DNA of 64,000 nucleotides from assembly GCA_009780885.1 (NCBI GenBank), contig WQZF01000001.1, forward strand, positions 62,001 through 126,000. The letters run 5' to 3'. This stretch comes from Betaproteobacteria bacterium (GTDB lineage Bacteria; Pseudomonadota; Gammaproteobacteria; Burkholderiales; Rhodocyclaceae). The notes under the pieces are model-generated. The model ran no database searches, had not been told where the DNA came from, and saw only the letters and a list, made by a program, of their open reading frames with translations. Below are positions 21,874-30,339 of the stretch, piece by piece; position 1 is the stretch's first letter; every line of letters starts with the position of its first letter. Both the position numbers and the translations under genes were made by a program.

Positions 21874-22415
21874 ACACACTTCTTGCCAGAAAGTCGCGGC
21901 AGTTTGCAGGTATCGGTATTTGCTGCGGTATTTTTGCGTTCTCTTTCGGATCCGCGTTTGCCAGCGACGACGAGGAAGTGCCTTGGCAGGAAGAGGATGT
22001 CAGCTATCCGGCGCCGCCCCAGGATCAGCATTTACTGCCTTTTTACGTCAGTCCGACCACAAACAACCGGTTTCTGATCGACGAGGAGTCCTTGAGCGTG
22101 AAGGAGGACGGCGTCATCAGATATACCCTTGTCGTTATCAGTTCCGAGGGAGCGCGTAACGTCAGTTACGAAGGAATCCGCTGTGCTACGGGGGAACGGC
22201 GGATTTATGCCTTTGGCCGCTCCGATGGCGTATGGTCCAAGGCGCGCAGCAGCGCCTGGCACAGAATTCAGAAGAAAGAAATGAACCGCTATCACGATGC
22301 GTTGAATGCCGAATATTTCTGCACTCCGGGAAACAGCGTCGATAGCGTCGAGAAGGCTCGCGCCGTTCTGCGTAACGGTGGCAATTCCGAAGCGATTACA
22401 CGGGTTACGCCTTGA
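21870..22415 (+). CDS. CNP1-like family exported protein
   Basis: A 181-residue protein beginning at ATG 21870, which overlaps the rppH stop (ATGA); an in-frame TTG at 21861 is less likely. Residues 1-32 are a signal peptide ([19 protein letters not shown]). The mature part contains [35 protein letters not shown] and [10 protein letters not shown], matching the CNP1-like family of neisserial and betaproteobacterial periplasmic proteins. Two cysteines (in IRCATG and YFCTPG) may pair. Function is unknown. It is the second gene of the rppH unit. Confidence 0.82.
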   Translation: MNTLLARKSRQFAGIGICCGIFAFSFGSAFASDDEEVPWQEEDVSYPAPPQDQHLLPFYVSPTTNNRFLIDEESLSVKEDGVIRYTLVVISSEGARNVSYEGIRCATGERRIYAFGRSDGVWSKARSSAWHRIQKKEMNRYHDALNAEYFCTPGNSVDSVEKARAVLRNGGNSEAITRVTP

Positions 22416-22832
22416 CTTCGCCAGGGGCGGCCCTGTGCGCGCCCATTCCCGGGCAAGAAAGATTTTGCGCAAGTTGTGGCGCCTCGGCGCCTGTTGGACG
22501 AGCCGCTATCCGGCCTGGGCTTTTCTCTCTTTCCGCAGGGACAAGGTAGTGAAGCTATCTTTCCGTCTCAACGGAAGAGGTATTCCCTGGTCTGAATTAT
22601 TTTTGTTTTTTTCCCTTGGTCGAGAAGGGTCTTTCCTTCTGGCGCGCATGTTGCGCCGCAGCACAAAACTTGGAGATCGTTTGAGTCTTTTTCCCTATAT
22701 TTTTTAAGGGAATTTTCCTGAAATGATTCTCTCCCAAGGAATTCCCCACTTTGCGGATTGTTTACGGGGCGGCAAATAAAATGTGCCTCTGGACTGGCCA
22801 AATAAAAATCTGGTGCGGCGCACAAAAAAATC
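22416..22832. other. Gene-less interval before the candidate small RNA
   Basis: Overlapping short frames here show no family resemblance and run through a terminator-like hairpin, so I see no real gene. The segment becomes AT-rich after 22580. Confidence 0.4.
22691..22716 (+). terminator. Possible terminator of the rppH-CNP1 unit
   Basis: TTCCCT...AGGGAA inverted repeat with an AT loop followed by TTTTCC. The stem is short and the distance to the stop is about 275 nt, so this is tentative. Confidence 0.4.
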
Positions 22833-22861
22833 TTGCTTTTTGGCTTAAAGATGTTCATAAT
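22833..22861 (+). promoter_or_regulatory. Promoter of the candidate small RNA
   Basis: The -35 TTGCTT (22833-22838), a 17-bp spacer, and the -10 CATAAT (22856-22861) predict a start at about A22868. There is no plausible coding start or Shine-Dalgarno before the terminator that follows. Confidence 0.7.
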
Positions 22862-22867
22862 GTGTGC

Positions 22868-23030
22868 AATACAAATTTTCAAAACCGTACTGGCGTAATT
22901 TGTTCTTTTGAAGCAACTTCATCGGTTCAAGCGGTTTGTTTCACGAGTTTTGAAAATTTATGGTTGTCTCCTCCACCCTCCTCCTTTGGTGTGGATTCAG
23001 CGCGACTCTTGCAGAGTCGCGCTTTTTTTT
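22868..23030 (+). ncRNA. Candidate trans-acting small RNA, ~163 nt, with anti-Shine-Dalgarno-like CCUCC repeats
   Basis: The transcript is bounded by a sigma70-type promoter (start ~22868) and a perfect terminator (23000-23030). A 13-bp perfect long-range stem joins AAATTTTCAAAAC (22873-22885) to GTTTTGAAAATTT (22947-22959). It encloses a 61-nt region that can form a smaller stem. Between this domain and the terminator lies an unpaired pyrimidine stretch (about 22965-22987) with repeated CTCC units and CCTCCTT, the complement of AAGGAGG. That makes it a candidate regulator that occludes ribosome-binding sites. It lies immediately upstream of the 3' side of rnpB. I do not recognise a known family; 6S RNA is considered but the architecture differs. 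Confidence 0.7.
23000..23030 (+). terminator. Strong Rho-independent terminator of the candidate small RNA
   Basis: GCGCGACTCT (23000-23009), loop TGC, AGAGTCGCGC (23013-23022), then eight T. A perfect 10-bp GC-rich stem. Confidence 0.92.
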
Positions 23031-23182
23031 GTGCGTTATGAGTAGCGCCTCCGCTTTTGTGCTGTGGCGATGAGGCTGTTGGATTTCTGCCGCTCCATGC
23101 GGCGGCAGCGCCGGGTTACGGCAACACGATCAAGATATCCGGGGAATTTTCCCGAAGAATTTTCGGGTGTCTGAAGAAAAAA

Positions 23183-23560
23183 TGAAGCTGGCCGATAAGC
23201 CGGGTTCTGTCGTAGGCAACCATTCCTCTAGGCGGCGCGTTGCCGCGCCGCTCAAGCGGCCTACCCGAAAGCGGCGCGAGCCACGCCGATGCTTTCCTAT
23301 TTGGCCTTGCTCCGAATGGGGTTTAGCGTGCCGTCCGTGTTGCCACGTCCGCGGTGAGCTCTTACCTCGCCGTTTCACCCTTGCCTGATCTCGCCGCAAA
23401 CATCGCGTAAAGAGCCATCGGCGGTCTGTTCTCTGTGCCACTTTCCATCGCCTCGCGGCGTCCGGCCGTTAACCGGCATCCTGCTCTGTGGAGCCCGGAC
23501 TTTCCTCCCGGAGCGCCGCGAGAACAGCGCCCCCGGCGGTTGCCTGGCCAGCTTCGGAAG
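23183..23560 (-). ncRNA. rnpB: RNase P RNA (class A)
   Basis: The RNA component of RNase P, which matures tRNA 5' ends. Read on the minus strand, the 5' end is GAAGCTGGCCAGGCAACCGC, followed by the universal GAGGAAAGTCCGGGCT (plus strand 23493-23508 region), the central AGGGTGAAACGGCGAGG / AGAGCTCACCGCG block, and the 3' conserved ACAGAACCCGGCTTA with the terminal helix complement of the 5' end (GCCAGCTTC). Size about 378 nt, normal for bacterial type A. The ends are set from the outer P1 helix and may be off by a few bases. Confidence 0.95.
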
Positions 23561-23590
23561 CGATTATACCGGCATACGGGGGGATTTTTC

Positions 23591-24100
23591 CTAACGGCTG
23601 TCTGTCGCCTTTGCTGGAGCAGAACCCGTCGAGGCCCCAGCAGGTTCCGTCACGGGTGTCGGGGCGGGTTCGGGGACAAAAGCCAGTTTGCCGGAGACTT
23701 GCCGGAACGATCCCACCATACGCCCAAGGCCGCCGGGCGGATCCTCTTCGAGTTCCCGAAATCCTTCGCAGGTCTGCGTTTCGGTCAGATAAAGCGTATT
23801 TCCCTGACGCAGCACATAAGTGCCGCTGCCCGGCTGCCAGAGTTCGACCTTGAAGCCCTTGATTGCCGCAGGGTGCATTTCATGCCTGCGCTGGCATTCC
23901 GGCAGCCTCGATACGACAACGGCGACTTCCACCGTTTTTTGCCAGAACCAAGCCTGATCCCGGGAAAGCACCAGGGCCTGTTCGCGGCCGTTGGCCTGAT
24001 ACGAGGCCCTGTCGTTGATACAGCCGGAAAGCAGAAGCGCGGACAGGGCAAGCAGGGACAAGCGCAGAAGTGCTGAAGAAAATACGGGCGGGCGACGCAT
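23591..24100 (-). CDS. Predicted lipoprotein of unknown function
   Basis: A 169-residue protein with a signal peptide and lipobox LLLSGC (Cys at about residue 27), so it should be lipidated and anchored in the envelope. The mature domain has three further cysteines (ECQRRHEM, TCEGFREL) and strands such as FKVELWQPGSGTYVL. The last ~30 residues are a Pro/Ala/Thr-rich tail. It starts 9 nt downstream of pyrC on the same strand and is probably co-transcribed. I do not recognise a named family. Confidence 0.75.
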   Translation of the reverse strand: MRRPPVFSSALLRLSLLALSALLLSGCINDRASYQANGREQALVLSRDQAWFWQKTVEVAVVVSRLPECQRRHEMHPAAIKGFKVELWQPGSGTYVLRQGNTLYLTETQTCEGFRELEEDPPGGLGRMVGSFRQVSGKLAFVPEPAPTPVTEPAGASTGSAPAKATDSR

Positions 24101-24109
24101 ATCGGCTCC

Positions 24110-25168
24110 TCAGGACAGATCGTTGTCGACGAAACTCCAGTTCAGGCTTTCTCCGGCGCGCAGCGGCACCAATGCCTCGTTTTCACCATAAGCATAGGAC
24201 TCGGGCACACGCGATTCCTGGCGCCGCAGGGTCACACGATCGCGATTGCGCGGCAGGCGATAAAAGTCCGCGCCATGAAACGCGGCAAAGGCTTCCAGAG
24301 TTTCCAGCGCGCCAGCCTGTTCAAACGCTTCCGCATAAAGCTCGAGCGCCTGTCCGCCGGTATAGCAACCGGCGCAGCCGCAGGCGGCTTCCTTTGCGCG
24401 GCGCGCGTGCGGCGCGGAATCCGTGCCGAGAAAGAATTTTGGATTGCCGGAGGTCGCTGCCCGAATCAGCGCTTGCCGGTGCGATTCGCGTTTCAGCACT
24501 GGCAGGCAATACCAATGCGGGCGCACGCCGCCCAGAAAGATAGCGTTTCGGTTGTACAGCAAATGATGCGCCGTGATCGTCGCCGCAACGTTTGCCGGCG
24601 CAGAGACGACAAAAGCGGCAGCCTCTGCCGTCGTAATGTGCTCCATGACCACGCGCAGCGCCGGGTAGCGGCCCAGCGTCGGGGCAAGTACACGCTCGAT
24701 GAAAACGGCTTCGCGATCAAAAAGATCGACTTCCGGATCGGTGACTTCGCCATGTACGAGCAGCGGCAATCCCGATTTTTCCATTTCCGCCAGCGTGGCG
24801 GCGCATCGGGCCAGATTGGTCACGCCGGCATCGGAGTGCGTCGTCGCTCCAGCGGGGTAGAGCTTGACGGCATGAACGAATCCGGAATCGACGGCGCGGC
24901 GAATTTCATCCGGCGGCGTATGGTCGGTCAGATAAAGCGTCATCAACGGCGTAAAGGACATTCCTTCCGGCAATGCCGCGAGAATGCGCTCCCGGTACGC
25001 TTCGGCCAGGGCGACGGTCGTCACCGGCGGTTGCAGATTCGGCATCACGATCGCCCGCCCGAATTGCCGTGCCGTATGCGCCAATACCGTGCGCAGCAAC
25101 GCGCCGTCGCGCAAATGCACATGCCAGTCGTCGGGACGGGTCAGTGTAATGGCATTTGAAGGAAGCAT
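24110..25168 (-). CDS. pyrC: Dihydroorotase (class II)
   Basis: A 352-residue zinc enzyme that cyclises carbamoyl aspartate to dihydroorotate in pyrimidine synthesis, downstream of carAB in the pathway. Zinc ligands are in [11 protein letters not shown] (H16 and H18), the carboxylated lysine in [14 protein letters not shown] (~100), and further His in VHGEV and VVMEHITT; the catalytic Asp is in GTDSAPH. Length matches E. coli PyrC (348). It leads a unit with the downstream lipoprotein. Confidence 0.97.
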   Translation of the reverse strand: MLPSNAITLTRPDDWHVHLRDGALLRTVLAHTARQFGRAIVMPNLQPPVTTVALAEAYRERILAALPEGMSFTPLMTLYLTDHTPPDEIRRAVDSGFVHAVKLYPAGATTHSDAGVTNLARCAATLAEMEKSGLPLLVHGEVTDPEVDLFDREAVFIERVLAPTLGRYPALRVVMEHITTAEAAAFVVSAPANVAATITAHHLLYNRNAIFLGGVRPHWYCLPVLKRESHRQALIRAATSGNPKFFLGTDSAPHARRAKEAACGCAGCYTGGQALELYAEAFEQAGALETLEAFAAFHGADFYRLPRNRDRVTLRRQESRVPESYAYGENEALVPLRAGESLNWSFVDNDLS

Positions 25169-25293
25169 GAAGGTCGGCGAAAGCGTCCGGGGGGAAAGTT
25201 CCCAATGCTTCGATTATAACGATTCCCCCAAAGCCCTGATGTTTTGGCGGAAACAGATTCTCCGGACGGCAACAGGCTTGAGATTCTCGCTCA

Positions 25294-25372
25294 ATTTTCT
25301 AAATTTGTTTAAATAATGTTTTGCTACTGTAGTGAGTCTTATAAAAGAATTATTTAAACAGATTTAGAAAAT
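25294..25372. repeat. Dispersed AT-rich inverted-repeat element, copy 3
   Basis: A 79-bp copy, starting ATTTTCTAAATTTG and ending CAGATTTAGAAAAT, with core TTGCTACTGTAGTG (opposite orientation to copies 1 and 4). It lies 3' of folK and upstream of pyrC. Its arms GTTTAAATAAT / ATTATTTAAAC pair exactly. Confidence 0.9.
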
Positions 25373-25378
25373 TATTTG

Positions 25379-25891
25379 CTATTCGGCGCATGCCGGAGGA
25401 GGCGCGATCCGTTCGATCCGTTGCAAACTCACTGCGGGCAACCACGCGGCGGCGGTGCCGTGGCCGGGGATTTCGATTTCCGGGGCGATTTCGGTGAGCG
25501 GGAGGAGGACGAAAGCGCGCAAGTGGAGGCGGGGGTGCGGCAGGACGAGGCGCGGGGTGTTGCAGCGGTGTTCGCCGTAGAGGAGGAGGTCGAGGTCGAG
25601 GGGGCGCGGGGCGTGGATGCCCTGGCTGTGTTGGCGGCCTTGCGCGGCTTCCTGCGCGAGCAGGTGTTCGAGGAGTTCCGGCGGCGGCAGCGCGGACTCA
25701 AGGGCGGCGACGGCGTTGATGAAATCCGGTTGTTCCGGGGACTCAGCGGAAACGACCGGGGCGCTGCGGTAGAAGGAGGAAACCGGGCCGAGCCTCGAAG
25801 AGGGCAACGCGGCGAGCGCGGCGAGCGCAGTCTGGAGTTGTGCGAGGGGGTTGTCGAGATTCGAGCCGAGCGCGATGTAGGCGGTGTTCAT
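25379..25891 (-). CDS. folK: 2-amino-4-hydroxy-6-hydroxymethyldihydropteridine pyrophosphokinase
   Basis: A 170-residue HPPK of folate synthesis. The start is ATG 25889-25891 (MNTAYIALGSNLDNP); a longer frame overlaps pcnB and is GC-biased noise. Signatures: IALGSNL, the substrate loop SSFYRSAPV, and the family motif RPLDLDLLLYG with the two Mg-binding aspartates, followed by LPHPRLHLRAFVL. It lies 14 nt after pcnB on the same strand, as in many proteobacteria (pcnB-folK). Confidence 0.95.
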   Translation of the reverse strand: MNTAYIALGSNLDNPLAQLQTALAALAALPSSRLGPVSSFYRSAPVVSAESPEQPDFINAVAALESALPPPELLEHLLAQEAAQGRQHSQGIHAPRPLDLDLLLYGEHRCNTPRLVLPHPRLHLRAFVLLPLTEIAPEIEIPGHGTAAAWLPAVSLQRIERIAPPPACAE

Positions 25892-25905
25892 CGCGCCTCC
25901 CGCAT

Positions 25906-27273
25906 TCAGCCTTGCGCCGCGCCGTCGCTGGCGGGGGACGCGCCGCGCTTTTTTCCGCCTCCACGGCGGCGGCGTTTCTTGCCCTGCGCCGGGAGCAGCA
26001 TTTCGGCGCGCGCCGGGCCATCGGCGTCGAGGAAATCGTTCCACCAGTGCGCCAGTTCGGATGGGATTTCTTCGGCTTCGGCGCGCAGCAGCAGGAAATC
26101 GTAGGCGGCCTTGAAGCGCGGTTGCGTGAGCAGCGCGTAGGGTTTTTGGCCGGAGCGGCTTTCAAAACGCGGCTGCAATGCCCAGAGTTCCTTGATGTCC
26201 CCGGCGATGCGGCGGGTGATCGCAAGTTTTTCCGCCTGGGCGTCGAGCACTTGTTCCATGGCCATGAAGAGCGCCGGAATGGGTTTGGGCGGCGGCCAGT
26301 CGGGATTTTCCGGGTGGACGGCGCGGGTTCGTTCCCACTGCCGCAGTACCTGTCCCCAAAGGAGCGCCGCGAACAGGAAGCCCGGCGAGACGGGCTTGCC
26401 TTCGCGGACGCGGCGGTCGGTGTTTTCGAGCGCCAGCGTGATGAAACGGGCGCCGCCGGGGTCGTCGAGAATGGCGTCGAGCACTGGCAGCAGCCCGGTG
26501 TGCAGGCCGGCGTCGCGCAATTCGTGCAGGCATTTGAGCGCGTGGCCGGAGGTCAGCAGCTTGATCATTTCGTCGAAGAGCCGCGCGCCGGGGACGTTTT
26601 CGATCAGGTCGGCCATGTCGCGGATCGGACGCCGCGCCGCCGGGTCGATGACGAGTCCGAGCTTGGCCGCGAGCCGCACGGCGCGCAACATGCGCACCGG
26701 GTCTTCGCGATAGCGGACGCGCGGTTCGCCGATGACGCGCAGGGTTTTCTGCTTGAGGTCGGCGACGCCGTGGTGGTAATCGACGATGTTTTCCGTCGCG
26801 GGATCGTAGTAGAGGGCGTTGACGGTGAAGTCGCGCCGCGCCGCGTCTTCTTCCTGGCTGCCGAAGATGTTGTCGCAAAGAACGCGGCCATGCTCGTCGG
26901 TGGGAGCGTCTTCGTCGTGCCTGGAGCGGAAGGTGGAAACTTCGACGGTTTCCGCGCCCTGCATGACATGGACGATGCGGAAACGCCGCCCGATGATGCG
27001 GGAACGGCGGAAGAGGCGGCGCACTTCTTCCGGCGTCGCGTCGGTGGCGACATCGTAGTCTTTCGGGGCTTGCCCGATCAGCAGGTCGCGCACCGCGCCG
27101 CCCACGATGAAGGCGTGGAATCCGGCATCCTGCAAGCTTTCGCAGATGCGGCGGCTGGCGTTGGATACGCGCTCGCGGGTGATGCCGTGAATGGAAACCG
27201 GAATCAGCGCCGGCGGACGGGAAGCGGAGGACGCTTTCCTGCTGAAAATGCGGGTGATGAGTTTACGGATCAT
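25906..27273 (-). CDS. pcnB: Poly(A) polymerase I
   Basis: A 455-residue class II nucleotidyltransferase that adds poly(A) tails to RNA and promotes decay. The N-terminal head holds the GG motif and catalytic aspartates in GGAVRDLLIGQAPKDYDVAT (~58-77), followed by RRLFRRSRIIGRRFRIVHV typical of PAP rather than CCA enzymes. RNA-binding domain follows and ends in a basic, lysine/arginine-rich C-terminal tail (GKKRRRRGGGKKRG), as in PcnB. It overlaps the start of the upstream HAD gene stop by 4 nt, giving a tight hda-HAD-pcnB-folK operon. Confidence 0.95.
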   Translation of the reverse strand: MIRKLITRIFSRKASSASRPPALIPVSIHGITRERVSNASRRICESLQDAGFHAFIVGGAVRDLLIGQAPKDYDVATDATPEEVRRLFRRSRIIGRRFRIVHVMQGAETVEVSTFRSRHDEDAPTDEHGRVLCDNIFGSQEEDAARRDFTVNALYYDPATENIVDYHHGVADLKQKTLRVIGEPRVRYREDPVRMLRAVRLAAKLGLVIDPAARRPIRDMADLIENVPGARLFDEMIKLLTSGHALKCLHELRDAGLHTGLLPVLDAILDDPGGARFITLALENTDRRVREGKPVSPGFLFAALLWGQVLRQWERTRAVHPENPDWPPPKPIPALFMAMEQVLDAQAEKLAITRRIAGDIKELWALQPRFESRSGQKPYALLTQPRFKAAYDFLLLRAEAEEIPSELAHWWNDFLDADGPARAEMLLPAQGKKRRRRGGGKKRGASPASDGAAQG

Positions 27274-28004
27274 TGGGATTTATCGGTTCTCGCGCCGGAG
27301 GCGGCTTCGCGCAGCGACAGGACCGGCCAGCCGGAGGCTTCGGCAATCGAGCGCAGGGCGGAATCGGGGTCGACGGCGACGGGATGATCGACATGGCGCA
27401 GCAGCGGCAAATCGTTTTGCGAATCGCTGTAGAACCAGGTTTCGGCAAAGCTGCCCCAATACAGGCCAAGGGTTTCCAGCCAGGCGGTGACGCGCGCGAC
27501 CTTGCCTTCCCGGAAGGCCGGGGCGCCGCGAGGCTTTCCGCTGAACGTACCGCCAACTCCGCCGCGCTCACCGTCTGCCAGCGCCGGAATGGTCGCAATC
27601 AGGTGCTCGAAGCCGAATTCGCGCGCGATCGGGCCGGTGACGAAACTGTTGGTAGCGGTGACGAGGGCGCACAACGCGCCCGCTTCCCGGTGCGAACGCA
27701 GCAGCGCCCGCGCCGGTTCCGTGATGATCGGACGAATCCGCGTGGCGACGAATTCGCCCACCCAGGCATCGAGCTGCGCGCGCGGAAAGCGCGTCAAGGG
27801 TTCCAACTGGAATTCGAGGAATTCGTCGATATCGAGCTTTCCGGCCTGGTATTGGCGGAAGAACTCCAGGTTCTTCGCTTCGTGCGTTTGCGCGTCGAGC
27901 ACTCCCTGCGCAATCAGGAATTGCCCCCATTCAAAATCGGAATCGCCGGCAAGCAGCGTATTGTCGAGGTCGAACAGGGCCAGTTGGGGGAGGGAAGCAG
28001 TCAT
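27270..28004 (-). CDS. HAD-IB family hydrolase (SerB-like phosphatase)
   Basis: A 244-residue haloacid-dehalogenase phosphatase. Motif I is FDLDNTLLAGDSDF (residues 10-23), motif II TAT in LVTATNSFV (~114-122), motif III Lys in GKVARV, and motif IV YSDSQNDLPLL (~190-200). This is the HAD-IB hyp1 subfamily related to SerB and histidinol-phosphate phosphatases, found beside hda/pcnB in many betaproteobacteria. Overlaps hda by 4 nt upstream and pcnB by 4 nt downstream. The substrate cannot be assigned. Confidence 0.88.
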   Translation of the reverse strand: MTASLPQLALFDLDNTLLAGDSDFEWGQFLIAQGVLDAQTHEAKNLEFFRQYQAGKLDIDEFLEFQLEPLTRFPRAQLDAWVGEFVATRIRPIITEPARALLRSHREAGALCALVTATNSFVTGPIAREFGFEHLIATIPALADGERGGVGGTFSGKPRGAPAFREGKVARVTAWLETLGLYWGSFAETWFYSDSQNDLPLLRHVDHPVAVDPDSALRSIAEASGWPVLSLREAASGARTDKSQ

Positions 28005-28720
28005 CGGTTTTCCTGGACGAAAAGGGGAGCAAGCACTTCGCGCAGCAAGGGCAATGTGACCGGGCGTTTGCGCTCCAGCGAATAATGGTCGATCGCGGCG
28101 ACGAGCGCCGAGAGGGAAGGCATGTCGCGCGGAGCGCGGGTCAGCAGGTAATGCAGCGCCGGTTCCGACAATTCAAGCCCGCGCGCGGCAGCCTGCGTTT
28201 TGAGCGCGTTCATCTTTTCATCGTCCGAAAGCGGAAGCAGCCGGTAGATCAGCCCGGAACCGAGGCGGGTGCGCAAATCCTCGCGCAGCTTCAGGCGCAG
28301 CGGCGGCTGCCGCGCCGCCGCGAGCAGGGAGCAATCTTCCCCGGCGCGCAAGCGGTTGAAATGATGAAACAACGCGATTTGCCCCGCCTCGTCGAGATGT
28401 TCGACATGATCGACGAGCAGCCGAATCCGCCGCGCATCCAAGGGCAAATCGAGCGCGGCAAGGCCGGGATCGTGCCGCGCGTCGTGGTAGATCAAAGAGA
28501 AATCCGAATGCGCATCGTCCGCCGCAGAAGCGCGCAGCAGATGCGTCTTGCCCGCGCCGGCGTCGCCCCAAAGGAAAAACGCGAATTCCCCGCCGCCTTC
28601 CGCTGCCTCCCGCCCGCGCCAGCACGCGAGCGCGGCCAGCGCCTCGGCGTTCGGGCCGACGACGAAATCGGCCAGGGTCGGCGGATGCTCAAGCATCAAT
28701 TGGAGAATCAGTTGGCGCAT
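28001..28720 (-). CDS. hda: DnaA-related regulatory inactivator Hda
   Basis: A 239-residue AAA+ protein related to DnaA domain III. With the sliding clamp it stimulates ATP hydrolysis by DnaA and so limits re-initiation. The N-terminal clamp-binding segment is QLILQLMLEHPPTLADFV; Walker A is WGDAGAGKTHLL (~52-63), Walker B LLVDHVEHLDE (~100-110), sensor I AARQPP, and the arginine finger region RTRLGSGLIYRL (~150). It is the first gene of hda-HAD-pcnB-folK and is divergent from purM, a classic order. Confidence 0.93.
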   Translation of the reverse strand: MRQLILQLMLEHPPTLADFVVGPNAEALAALACWRGREAAEGGGEFAFFLWGDAGAGKTHLLRASAADDAHSDFSLIYHDARHDPGLAALDLPLDARRIRLLVDHVEHLDEAGQIALFHHFNRLRAGEDCSLLAAARQPPLRLKLREDLRTRLGSGLIYRLLPLSDDEKMNALKTQAAARGLELSEPALHYLLTRAPRDMPSLSALVAAIDHYSLERKRPVTLPLLREVLAPLFVQENR

Positions 28721-28884
28721 TGCAACAGCGGGAAATCGCGGCGGGAAGGTTTGGTAGAATCAAAAGCTCTCTGGCGCTGGTCGGGACCGGATCGTCACCC
28801 TCGGCTCTTCGCCTTCCCAGCGTCTCATGCCCAGAGCCTTGAAAGCCCCGCATTCTATCACCCGCGCCGCAAACGGACACCGCG

Positions 28885-29949
28885 ATGAATTCCGACTCTT
28901 CACCCATTTTTCCTCCTCCTTCCCCTCTTTCCTACCGTGACGCCGGAGTCGACATCGACGCGGGCGACGCGCTCGTCGAACGGATCAAGCCGCTGGCGCG
29001 GCGAACCCTGCGCGAAGGCGTGCTCGGCGGCATCGGCGGCTTTGGCGCGCTGTTTGAAATCCCCAAGCGCTACCGCGCCCCGGTGCTCGTCTCCGGCACC
29101 GATGGCGTGGGCACCAAGCTGAAACTCGCCTTTGATCTGAAGCGGCACGACACCGTCGGCATCGACCTGGTGGCGATGAGCGTCAACGACATCCTGGTGC
29201 AGGGCGCCGAGCCGCTTTTCTTCCTCGACTACTTCGCCTGCGGCAAGCTCGATGTCGATACCGCCGCCGCCGTCGTCTCCGGCATCGCCCGAGGCTGCGA
29301 ACTCGCCGGTTGCGCGCTGATCGGCGGCGAAACGGCGGAAATGCCGGGGATGTATCCCGAAGGGGAATACGATCTGGCCGGATTCGCCGTCGGCGTCGTC
29401 GAAAAGGACGCGATCCTGAGCGGCGCGGACATCGCCCCCGGCGACGCGGTCATCGGCCTGGCTTCCAGCGGCGCGCACTCGAACGGCTACTCGCTCCTCA
29501 GAAAAATCGTCGCCCGCGCCCGCCCGGAACTGGATGCGCCCTTCGACGGCGGCAAAAGCTTCGCGGACGCCTTGATGGCCCCGACGCGAATCTATGTAAA
29601 ACCGCTGCTCGCCCTGCTTTCGGCCTTGCCGGTCAAGGGCATGGCGCATATCACCGGCGGCGGCCTCACCGAAAATGTGCCGCGCATCCTGCCCGCCGGA
29701 GTCCAGGCCGTACTGCGCCGCCAATCCTGGACCCGCCCGCCGCTCTTCGACTGGCTGCAACGGGAAGGCGGCGTCGCGGACGCGGAGATGTTCCGCGTCT
29801 TCAACTGCGGCATCGGCATGGCCGTCGTCGTCGCCCGCGAACACCTCCCCGAAGCCCTGCGCCTCCTCGCCGAATCCGGGGAAACCGCATGGGAAATCGG
29901 CGAAATCACGCCCCGGAAGGCGGATGAGGCGGCGACGGTTGTGGTTTGA
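28885..29949 (+). CDS. purM: Phosphoribosylformylglycinamidine cyclo-ligase (AIR synthetase)
   Basis: A 354-residue enzyme that closes the imidazole ring in purine synthesis. Signatures: [20 protein letters not shown] near the N-terminus, [16 protein letters not shown] (~68-83), [31 protein letters not shown] (~147-157) and the C-terminal [13 protein letters not shown]. Length is normal (E. coli 345). Divergent from hda. An extended -10 (TGG TAGAAT, about 28752-28760) upstream is a possible promoter. Confidence 0.97.
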   Translation: MNSDSSPIFPPPSPLSYRDAGVDIDAGDALVERIKPLARRTLREGVLGGIGGFGALFEIPKRYRAPVLVSGTDGVGTKLKLAFDLKRHDTVGIDLVAMSVNDILVQGAEPLFFLDYFACGKLDVDTAAAVVSGIARGCELAGCALIGGETAEMPGMYPEGEYDLAGFAVGVVEKDAILSGADIAPGDAVIGLASSGAHSNGYSLLRKIVARARPELDAPFDGGKSFADALMAPTRIYVKPLLALLSALPVKGMAHITGGGLTENVPRILPAGVQAVLRRQSWTRPPLFDWLQREGGVADAEMFRVFNCGIGMAVVVAREHLPEALRLLAESGETAWEIGEITPRKADEAATVVV

Positions 29950-29957
29950 TCGTCCGG

Positions 29958-29974
29958 AATTTTCTAGATTATTT
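29958..29974. repeat. Half-copy of the dispersed inverted-repeat element
   Basis: AATTTTCTAGATTATTT matches the terminal arm of the dispersed element (ATTTTCTAAATTACTT) with two changes, and lies directly before the start codon of the Phd gene. A full copy begins at that gene's stop codon. Confidence 0.5.
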
Positions 29975-30199
29975 ATGCAAAGCTGGAAACTCCAAACTGC
30001 CAAGGCACAGTTCTCGGAACTGCTCAGGTGTGCATCCCAGGAGGGGCCACAGGACATCACAATACGCGGGCGTTCCGTAGCGGTGATGATGTCGCGCGAA
30101 CTGTTTGACCGGATGTCCGGCAACGAGCAGTCGCTGGTGGATTTCATGCGCGCCTCGCCGCTGGCCGGGCATGATGAGATCGAGTTTGAGCGTCCTTGA
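29975..30199 (+). CDS. Orphan Phd/YefM-type antitoxin
   Basis: A 74-residue protein, MQSWKLQTAKAQFSELLRCA..., matching the Phd/YefM antitoxin fold: an N-terminal DNA-binding part (AKAQFSELLRCASQEGPQDITIRGR) and VAVMMSRELFDRM, then a C-terminal toxin-neutralising tail. No toxin gene (RelE/ParE/Doc or PIN) follows; instead a dispersed repeat starts at the stop codon. Such proteins normally repress their own operon. Only 25 nt separate it from purM. Either an orphan antitoxin or a remnant of a TA pair whose toxin was lost. Confidence 0.82.
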   Translation: MQSWKLQTAKAQFSELLRCASQEGPQDITIRGRSVAVMMSRELFDRMSGNEQSLVDFMRASPLAGHDEIEFERP

Positions 30200-30276
30200 T
30201 TTTCTAAATTAAACTAAAGAATTATTTACTTAACACTACTACAGTAGCGGAACATTATTTAAGTAATTTAGAAAAT
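30199..30276. repeat. Dispersed AT-rich inverted-repeat element, copy 4
   Basis: A 78-bp copy whose first base is the last base of the Phd stop codon. It starts ATTTTCTAAATTAAAC and ends AAGTAATTTAGAAAAT, with core CACTACTACAGTAGCGG. Upstream of oxyR by 63 nt, so it may overlap that gene's control region. Confidence 0.9.
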
Positions 30277-30339
30277 ACAAAAGGGGTTTCAAACGGCTTC
30301 CTCTTTTGCTGAAACTGATTTCCGGACAAGAATGACACC

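Noticed and set aside
22306..22707. A 133-codon frame overlapping the end of the CNP1-like gene
   Set aside because: It starts inside the CNP1-like gene, has no ribosome-binding site and runs across a terminator-like hairpin.
22868..23030. The small RNA as 6S RNA or tmRNA
   Set aside because: No long closing stem with a central open bubble at the ends as in 6S RNA, and no tRNA-like ends or tag frame as in tmRNA.
22751..23041. A 96-codon frame across the candidate small RNA
   Set aside because: It contains the promoter and terminator of the small RNA, has no Shine-Dalgarno and no family resemblance.
23130..23441. Short frames within rnpB
   Set aside because: The region is covered by RNase P RNA with all universal conserved blocks, so the frames are incidental.
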